From: an uncultured Solobacterium sp. | GTDB taxonomy: Bacteria; Bacillota_I; Bacilli_A; Erysipelotrichales; Erysipelotrichaceae | Length of the DNA: 11,531 bases | Assembly (NCBI GenBank): GCA_905235315.1 | Contig: CAJOLG010000034.1 | Coordinates: forward strand, 1-11,531 | Direction of reading: 5' to 3' | Shown: positions 6,661 through 11,531 of the stretch, in pieces | How the letters are laid out: every line of letters starts with the position of its first letter | Numbering within the stretch: position 1 is the first letter of the stretch | The notes under the pieces: generated by a model | Told to the model about the DNA's origin: nothing | Seen by the model: only the letters and a program-made list of their open reading frames with translations | Databases searched by the model: none | Translations under genes and position numbers: made by a program

Positions 6661-7752
6661 ATGCCGACACCCAAAGATTTGAATGATCGTGTACTGTCGA
6701 TCCGGGATCTGAACATCAGCTTTGATACCGCAAGCGGAACCGTGCATGCAATCCGCGGCGCCCGTATGGACCTGTTCAAAGGTGAGACGATTGCCATCGT
6801 CGGAGAATCCGGTTCCGGCAAATCCGTTACCGTAAAGACGATAATGGGCATTCTTGCCAACAACGGCCACATTGACAGCGGTACGATCAACTATACCTTT
6901 ACCAACGAAAAAGGAGAGAGAGAAACGGTCGATATGACCCGTCTTTCTCAGAAAGAGATCCGGTACCGGTTCTGCGGAAAGCACATCGCAATGGTTTTCC
7001 AGGATCCGATGACTTCCCTGGATCCGACGATGACCGTCGGAAAACAGATCATGGAAGGAATGCTGCTGCATCTGAAAATATCGCGGGCGGAAGCGAAGAA
7101 ACGGGCGATTGACCTGCTTGCGAAGGTAGGAATCGAGAATCCGGAAAAACGCTTCAAACAGTACCCGCATGAACTCTCCGGCGGTATGCGCCAGCGTGTT
7201 GTAATTGCCATTGCGCTTGCCTGCGAACCGGATATCCTGATCTGTGACGAGCCGACGACTGCGCTGGATGTCACGATTCAGGCGAAGATTCTTGAACTGA
7301 TCAAGGAGATTCAGAAAGAATCCCATTTTGCGGTCGTTTATATCACCCATGACCTTGGTGTTGTCGCCAAAGTTGCCGACTACGTTGATGTCATGTATGC
7401 AGGGCGAATCATTGAAAAGGGCAATATCGATGAGATTTTCTATGATCCGCGCCATCCGTATACCTGGGGCCTGCTGGCTTCCATGCCGGATACGGATACC
7501 AATTCCAAACGGCTCTTCGCGATTCCGGGAACACCTCCCAACCTGCTTGAAAAAGTGGTTGGTGACGCGTTCGCGCCGCGGAATCCGTTTGCCTTGAAAA
7601 TCGACTATGAAGCAGAGCCTCCGATGTTTGATGTCGGCGGCCAGCACCGTGTCGCTTCCTGGCTGTGCGATCCGCGTGCACCGCATGTTGCGATGCCGGA
7701 ACAGCTGAAAGACCGGATGGATAAAATGCGGGAGGAGGGAATTCTCGAATGA
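6661..7752 (+). CDS. oppD: Oligopeptide ABC transporter ATPase OppD
   Basis: Cytoplasmic nucleotide-binding subunit that powers peptide import with OppF. In 363 residues there is a Walker A GESGSGKS (48-55), Q-loop Gln114 in VFQDPMTSLDP, ABC signature LSGGMRQR (172-179), Walker B ILICDE ending at E197, D-loop ALD, and switch His230 in ITHD. The oligopeptide-type C-terminal extension is present (HPYTWGLLASMP, IPGTPPNL), but in place of the CRFxxRC cysteine cluster it has DAFAPRNPFAL, so no iron-sulfur site is expected. That variant is common in Bacillota. GGAGG precedes the ATG at 6661. The end overlaps oppF by 4 bases. Confidence 0.96.
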   Translation: MPTPKDLNDRVLSIRDLNISFDTASGTVHAIRGARMDLFKGETIAIVGESGSGKSVTVKTIMGILANNGHIDSGTINYTFTNEKGERETVDMTRLSQKEIRYRFCGKHIAMVFQDPMTSLDPTMTVGKQIMEGMLLHLKISRAEAKKRAIDLLAKVGIENPEKRFKQYPHELSGGMRQRVVIAIALACEPDILICDEPTTALDVTIQAKILELIKEIQKESHFAVVYITHDLGVVAKVADYVDVMYAGRIIEKGNIDEIFYDPRHPYTWGLLASMPDTDTNSKRLFAIPGTPPNLLEKVVGDAFAPRNPFALKIDYEAEPPMFDVGGQHRVASWLCDPRAPHVAMPEQLKDRMDKMREEGILE

Positions 7753-8699
7753 CAGTAATTGACAAGAATGCCGAACCTCTTCTGCATGTAGAGAATCTGA
7801 AACAGCATTTCCGGATCAGCTCTTCCTATACGACAAAGGCAGTAGACGGAATCAGCTTTGATATCTGGCCCGGGGAAACATACGGACTCGTTGGCGAATC
7901 CGGCTCCGGCAAATCCACGACCGGACGGGCAATCATCCGTCTGTATGATCCGACCGATGGTACGATTATTTTCGACGGTCATGATATCAGCGGAAAGATG
8001 TCCAAGGCGGATGAACGATATCTCCGCACCAATATGCAGATGATCTTCCAGGATCCGATGGCATGCCTGAATCCCCGAAAGAAGGTAAAGGAAATCATTG
8101 CGCAGGGTCTTGAGATTCATCATCTGTACAGTTCACAGGCGGAACTGGATGAGAAGGTATATGCCATCATCGACAAGGTTGGTCTGTCGCGGGAACATGC
8201 GACCCGTTATCCGCATCAGTTCTCCGGCGGCCAGCGCCAGCGTATCGGAATTGCCCGGGCGCTTGTCATGAATCCGAAACTTGTCATCGCAGATGAGGCG
8301 ATTTCCGCGCTTGATGTTTCCATCCAGGCACAGGTCGTCAATCTGATGAAAGACCTGCAGGATGAACTCGGCACAACGTATCTGTTCATCGCGCATGATC
8401 TTTCCATGGTCAAATATATCAGTGACCGGATCGGTGTCATGCATCTGGGGCATATTGTGGAAACCGGGACGACGGATGAGATTTTTGATAATCCGGTTCA
8501 CCCGTATACACGGTCGCTTCTCAGTGCGATTCCGCGTCCGAATCCCCGTGTGGAGAAGAAGCGGATTGCGGTGGAATATGACAAGGAAAAGGAAGGCGTT
8601 GACTATACAGCCGGCAGCCTTCATCAGCTGACGGAGACGCACTCCGTGCTTGCGACAGAAGAAGAATTTGCAAAGTGGTCCGCGGATCACAGTTATTAA
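7749..8699 (+). CDS. oppF: Oligopeptide ABC transporter ATPase OppF
   Basis: Second nucleotide-binding subunit, 316 residues, forming a heterodimer with OppD. Walker A is GESGSGKS (49-56), the Q-loop is in MIFQDPMACLNP, the ABC signature is FSGGQRQR (158-165), Walker B is LVIADEAISALD (178-189), and the switch residue is His216 in IAHD. The usual Pro after the catalytic Glu (DEP) is Ala184, which some OppF proteins share. The C-terminal region has NPVHPYTRSLLSAIPRPNP and ends with an ATEEEFAKW stretch typical of OppF. The start ATG overlaps the oppD stop (ATGA), so the two are translationally coupled for equal amounts. A terminator follows within 10 bases. Confidence 0.96.
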   Translation: MTVIDKNAEPLLHVENLKQHFRISSSYTTKAVDGISFDIWPGETYGLVGESGSGKSTTGRAIIRLYDPTDGTIIFDGHDISGKMSKADERYLRTNMQMIFQDPMACLNPRKKVKEIIAQGLEIHHLYSSQAELDEKVYAIIDKVGLSREHATRYPHQFSGGQRQRIGIARALVMNPKLVIADEAISALDVSIQAQVVNLMKDLQDELGTTYLFIAHDLSMVKYISDRIGVMHLGHIVETGTTDEIFDNPVHPYTRSLLSAIPRPNPRVEKKRIAVEYDKEKEGVDYTAGSLHQLTETHSVLATEEEFAKWSADHSY

Positions 8700-8706
8700 A
8701 CATCAT

Positions 8707-8734
8707 AAAGAGGGACCGGAAGATGTCCCTTTTT
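8707..8734 (+). terminator. Rho-independent terminator of the opp operon
   Basis: AGGGAC (8711-8716) pairs with GTCCCT (8725-8730) around the loop CGGAAGAT. The stem can extend by four pairs, one a G-T wobble, between AAAG (8707-8710) and TTTT (8731-8734). The T-run of five at 8730-8734 follows immediately. It lies eight bases after the oppF stop. Confidence 0.88.
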
Positions 8735-8759
8735 ATCGGGTATCAGAGCTGAACCTGAT
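8735..8759 (+). other. Second hairpin in the oppF-DUF1015 gap
   Basis: ATCGGGT (8735-8741) pairs with ACCTGAT (8753-8759), with one G-T wobble. Inside it TCA (8743-8745) pairs with TGA (8750-8752) around loop GAGC, with A8742 bulged. It directly abuts the opp terminator and has no T-tract, so it may belong to the leader of the next gene or be a processing stem. No convincing promoter was found between it and 8801. Confidence 0.4.
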
Positions 8760-8800
8760 ATGACAGCAGCGCACAGGCGCAAAAAAAGAGAGGAAACCTT

Positions 8801-10012
8801 ATGGCAGAATTCTATCCGTTCCGGGCAGTACGGCCCGCAAAAGGGAAGGCGGCTGATGTTGCCTGCCTTCCGTATGATGTTCTTTCAAAAGAGCAGGCAG
8901 ATGCACTGGCAGTAAATCCGGAATCCTTTATTCACATCATAAAGTCGGAGGTCGATCTTCCGGCGGATACAGATCTGTACAGTGAAGAAGTGTACCAGAC
9001 TGCAGCCGACAATCTGAACCGGATGAAGCAGGACGGAACCCTGCAGAAAGCGGAAACGCCGGAATACTATGTATACCGGGAGATTGCGCCGGACCATACC
9101 CAGACCGGATTTGTCGGAACCGTATCCTGCAGGGAATATGAAACAGGAATCATCAAACGGCATGAACTGACGGTTGCGGAGAAGGAGGATGACCGTACCC
9201 ATCATATCCTCACCTGTATGGCACAGACCGGACTGGTGTTTCTTACCTATACTGCCGGCGCACAGCTGGCGGACTGCCTGAAGGAAATTACGGCGGAAGA
9301 ACCGGAAGAAACCTTCGAACAGAACGGAGTGATTCATCAGGTCTGGGCAGTATCCGATCCGGCAATGGTCAGCCGGATCCGGGAAGGATTTCATGATGTA
9401 AATGCGCTGTATATCGCAGACGGACATCACCGTGCCGCTTCTTCCTGCCGTGCCGCAAAGCAGCTCGGTGCGGATGATACTGCGGAAGCCGGGCGGTTCA
9501 TGGCAGCCGCATTCCAGTGTGATGATCTTTCACTGCTTGGCTATCACCGCTATGTAAAGGATCTTAACGGAAGAAGCACCGATGAATTCCTGGATGAAGT
9601 AAGAAAAACATTTGATCTTGCGGAAGCGGACGATACCGCGCTGCCGGATGAGGAGTTTCATTTCATCATGTGCCTGCCGGAAAAAACCTATCGGATGCGG
9701 CCGCGGGCGAATACGTATGATACGGCGGACAGTGTCGGACGCCTGGATGTGTCGGTTCTGCAGAATTCCCTGCTGGATCCGATTCTCGGGATCCGGGATC
9801 CGCGCCGGGATAAGCGCATATCGTTTGTCGGCGGGCAGAGCGGGGCGGCTGAGATCCGTGCCCTGGCGAAACAGGGAGGGGTCGGATTTATTCTGTATCC
9901 CACCGGAATCCATGATCTGATTACCGTGGCAGATGACAGCCGCATCATGCCGCCGAAGTCCACCTGGTTTGAGCCGAAACTGCTGAGCGGTCTGTTTGTA
10001 CACGAACTCTGA
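8801..10012 (+). CDS. DUF1015 family protein with a ParB/SerK-like DGHHR motif
   Basis: A 403-residue member of DUF1015, near the usual length. Recognisable family blocks are FYPFRAVRP (4-12), the LPYDVLSKEQA region (23-33) followed by NPESFIHI, then KRHELTVAEKEDDR, the core D207-G-H-H-R211 (IADGHHRAAS) and a C-terminal domain ending near FEPKLLSGLF. The DGHHR motif recalls the phosphate-binding motif of the ParB/sulfiredoxin superfamily, which includes the free-serine kinase SerK. DUF1015 genes are often next to serA and serC in Bacillota (recalled, not checked), so a role in serine or phosphoserine metabolism is a reasonable guess. No ser genes are present here. No membrane segment or signal peptide is visible. 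AGAGAGGA at 8787-8794 precedes the ATG. It lies downstream of the opp terminator and is probably its own unit. Confidence 0.88.
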   Translation: MAEFYPFRAVRPAKGKAADVACLPYDVLSKEQADALAVNPESFIHIIKSEVDLPADTDLYSEEVYQTAADNLNRMKQDGTLQKAETPEYYVYREIAPDHTQTGFVGTVSCREYETGIIKRHELTVAEKEDDRTHHILTCMAQTGLVFLTYTAGAQLADCLKEITAEEPEETFEQNGVIHQVWAVSDPAMVSRIREGFHDVNALYIADGHHRAASSCRAAKQLGADDTAEAGRFMAAAFQCDDLSLLGYHRYVKDLNGRSTDEFLDEVRKTFDLAEADDTALPDEEFHFIMCLPEKTYRMRPRANTYDTADSVGRLDVSVLQNSLLDPILGIRDPRRDKRISFVGGQSGAAEIRALAKQGGVGFILYPTGIHDLITVADDSRIMPPKSTWFEPKLLSGLFVHEL

Positions 10013-10060
10013 AAAACAGTCAGGGTTTCTTCTGACAACAGAAAGAAAACACGATACCTG

Positions 10061-10086
10061 TGCGGGGTCTGCGGATCCCGCATTTT
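10061..10086 (+). terminator. Probable terminator after the DUF1015 gene
   Basis: TGCGGGGTC (10061-10069) pairs with GATCCCGCA (10074-10082), nine pairs including one G-T wobble, around loop TGCG. TTTT follows at 10083-10086 and then ATCTT, so the T-tract is short. It lies about 50 bases past the stop codon. A weaker GTCAG...CTGAC hairpin sits nearer the stop, at about 10019-10036. Confidence 0.7.
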
Positions 10087-10219
10087 ATCTTGCGGCAGTT
10101 GTACAGCGGCAGAAAGCCGGGTATCCACGGCTGGATTATGGCATTTCCTGCCAGGATATCGCCTCCGCAAACAACAGGATGTACGATTTTTGATCATATC
10201 GCACCATTTTGATGGATGA

Positions 10220-10245
10220 CTGATAAAATATAGGTAGTTTATCAG
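10220..10245. promoter_or_regulatory. Perfect 8 bp inverted repeat just before the zinc-ribbon protein gene
   Basis: CTGATAAA (10220-10227) and TTTATCAG (10238-10245) are exact reverse complements separated by ten bases. The repeat ends two bases before the GGGAGA ribosome site (10247-10252). It covers TAAAAT (10224-10229), a possible -10 element with no good -35 at the right distance. It could be a repressor operator over the promoter or an mRNA hairpin limiting translation. The function is inferred. Confidence 0.45.
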
Positions 10246-10260
10246 CGGGAGAATTACAAA

Positions 10261-11531
10261 ATGGGAGATTTGTATAAGTGCAAAAAGTGCGGGCAGCTCT
10301 GTTACGGCGTTTCCGTTTCGGAAGTAGACGGAAACCTCGCGGCGGAAATCCTCAGCACAATTGATAAAGAAGGCATGATCGAAGCTGCAGATTCGATTCC
10401 GTTTCTGGATTCGGATTTTTCGCAGTTCCTGCAGAAACGGGTCGGCATCGCAGCCGTCCGTTATGACGCTTATGCGAGTTTTCAGTACGTTCTCAGCAAC
10501 ATGCGCCGTGACAAGGTTGTGATCGGAACCAAGCGGATCGAGGATGGGTATATGGTATTCAGCTGTCCGATCTGCCAGTCGCATGAATTCTTTTCGACGA
10601 TCGGATCCATTCCGACGACGTTTGAGGAAGGACACTGGGATAATTATGTCGACAGCGACCACAGATGGTACCTCCTGAGTGACGTCAACCAGGGCGGCGG
10701 TTCGTTTACGGAACTGGAACGCCGGGAACTGACAAATTATGTGCTCCGGGAAGACCGGGAAGATGCGCAGCTGATCTATGATGACATTATTAAGGAAGCA
10801 TATGATTCCGTTGTAAAAAAGAAGGCCGGATTCGCGCAGACGAAGGATGTCGATCTGACCCAGTATTTCCGTACACTGATGAATGTCAAAACAGATATTC
10901 AGGCGATGGAGAACCGGTTGTTTGATCTGATTCTCAGTCAGCTTCCTGCCGACCGGGAGTTTATCAATTCAACCTGTCGGAAAGAAGAAACGGTCGTAAA
11001 TGAAATCGACAAGGAAAAGCATCAGATTTTTCAGGAGCTGAAGGAACTGCGCGGGGAACTGGAGTTTCATCTCCGGGAAGACTGGCGTGAGGCAAACGGA
11101 ATCGTGGTTCCGGAAGAGCCGGTAAAACCGGTGCTTGAAGCACCGAAGGAACCGGAGTTCAAGCAGCCGGGCCTGTTCAACCGGAAAGAAGTCATGAGTG
11201 AAAATGATGCGCTTCGGAAGGAATATACCGCACAGGTGGAGAAGTACAATGCCGTGCTTCGTTCGTATTCGGAAGCGATGGACCGGTATCGAGCGGATAA
11301 GGAAAACTACGAAAAGCAGAAGGATGAGATTTATCAGCGGGAGCTGAATGCCTGGGAGAACGATCCGGATACGATTGCCCGGAAGAAGAAACTGGAAGAG
11401 CTCACCGCCCGGGATGAAGAACTTGATATGATGCTGAAGAATCCGATGGAATATGCCCAGAGGATGCTGGAAAACTCCGGCCCGGCTAAGGTCAAGCGTC
11501 TTTATGATGAAGAAATCGAGCGGAATTCTGC
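10261..11531 (+). CDS. Unrecognised protein with split zinc-ribbon-like cysteines and coiled-coil-like tail, 3' truncated
   Basis: I do not recognise this protein. An open frame runs from ATG 10261 (GGGAGA at 10247-10252) to the window edge without a stop, giving 423 complete codons. The head has CKKC at residues 7-10 (plus Cys14) and CPIC at 102-105, a CxxC...CxxC pair that could hold one structural zinc across an intervening domain of about 90 residues rich in aspartate, glutamate and aromatics. Residues about 160-280 are charged and helix-like. Residues about 284-303 form a Pro/Glu/Lys linker. From about 305 on the sequence is strongly charged with long Glu/Lys/Arg helices, likely coiled coil. 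No signal peptide or membrane segment is seen in the visible part, so a cytosolic scaffold-like or nucleic-acid-associated protein is possible, as is a membrane anchor beyond the window. Confidence 0.85.
   Translation, partial: MGDLYKCKKCGQLCYGVSVSEVDGNLAAEILSTIDKEGMIEAADSIPFLDSDFSQFLQKRVGIAAVRYDAYASFQYVLSNMRRDKVVIGTKRIEDGYMVFSCPICQSHEFFSTIGSIPTTFEEGHWDNYVDSDHRWYLLSDVNQGGGSFTELERRELTNYVLREDREDAQLIYDDIIKEAYDSVVKKKAGFAQTKDVDLTQYFRTLMNVKTDIQAMENRLFDLILSQLPADREFINSTCRKEETVVNEIDKEKHQIFQELKELRGELEFHLREDWREANGIVVPEEPVKPVLEAPKEPEFKQPGLFNRKEVMSENDALRKEYTAQVEKYNAVLRSYSEAMDRYRADKENYEKQKDEIYQRELNAWENDPDTIARKKKLEELTARDEELDMMLKNPMEYAQRMLENSGPAKVKRLYDEEIERNS

Noticed and set aside
6553..7686. Long antisense open frame across oppC/oppD
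   Set aside because: It covers conserved ABC ATPase sequence on the opposite strand, with no recognisable domain and no ribosome site considered credible.
7564..7752. OppD C-terminus as truncated because the iron-sulfur cysteine motif is missing
   Set aside because: The FAPRN-type tail is a regular variant of Bacillota OppD, and the protein length is normal.
9996..10193. 65-codon + strand open frame in the gap after the DUF1015 gene
   Set aside because: It starts inside the DUF1015 gene, runs through the terminator hairpin, lacks a ribosome site and resembles no family I know. I see nothing else coding in this gap.
9688..10662. Antisense open frame spanning the DUF1015 end, the gap and the start of the zinc-ribbon gene
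   Set aside because: It overlaps two supported + strand genes and a terminator hairpin, and has no family motifs.

Overview
The window reads as about 11.5 kb of a Bacillota (Firmicutes) chromosome of intermediate GC, possibly from the Erysipelotrichales or a related gut lineage; that placement rests only on protein style (FAPRN-type OppD tail, CBS/DRTGG pyrophosphatase, DUF1015) and is weak. All supported genes lie on the + strand. No stretch above 300 bases lacks a gene; the longest gaps are 2668-2928 and 10013-10260. I see no RNA genes, insertion sequences or CRISPR arrays.

Layout. (1) 2-1000: the 3' end of a type I methionine aminopeptidase gene, then a short nitroreductase-like protein that begins in the same frame just after its stop. 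(2) 1033-2667: a family II (DHH) Mn-type inorganic pyrophosphatase with inserted CBS and DRTGG regulatory domains, closed by a strong terminator. (3) 2771-8734: a complete oligopeptide ABC importer operon. It has an upstream control region with nested inverted repeats and a sigma-A-like promoter, then a lipoprotein binding protein (oppA), a long hairpin, two permeases (oppB, oppC), two ATPases (oppD, oppF) and a terminator. (4) 8801-10012: a DUF1015 protein with a DGHHR motif, followed by a probable terminator. (5) 10261-end: an unrecognised protein with a split CxxC...CxxC zinc-ribbon-like head and a charged coiled-coil-like tail, cut off by the window edge.

The standout is the binding protein. 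Its sequence is clearly OppA/SBP_bac_5 family, but the segments are in the wrong order. The stretch that normally forms the C-terminal part (leucine-rich hinge strand, GPDYADP ligand motif, IPIYQNGG, terminal YRHIYK) comes directly after the lipoprotein signal peptide and linker. The stretch that normally forms the mature N-terminus (DHHIATDG, ELATSWDISDDG, WSNGTPVTANDF) follows it, and the protein stops just after the LRKALAYAIDRE region, where a normal OppA would continue for about 160 residues. Both joins are in frame, the total length is normal and nothing obvious is missing. It therefore looks like a natural circular permutation of an oligopeptide-binding protein, serving as the only binding protein in an otherwise ordinary opp operon. 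The native N- and C-termini of OppA both lie in domain I, so joining them is structurally reasonable. The new termini open domain III, which would put the lipid anchor on a different lobe. I know of no described natural example, but that is recall and not a search.
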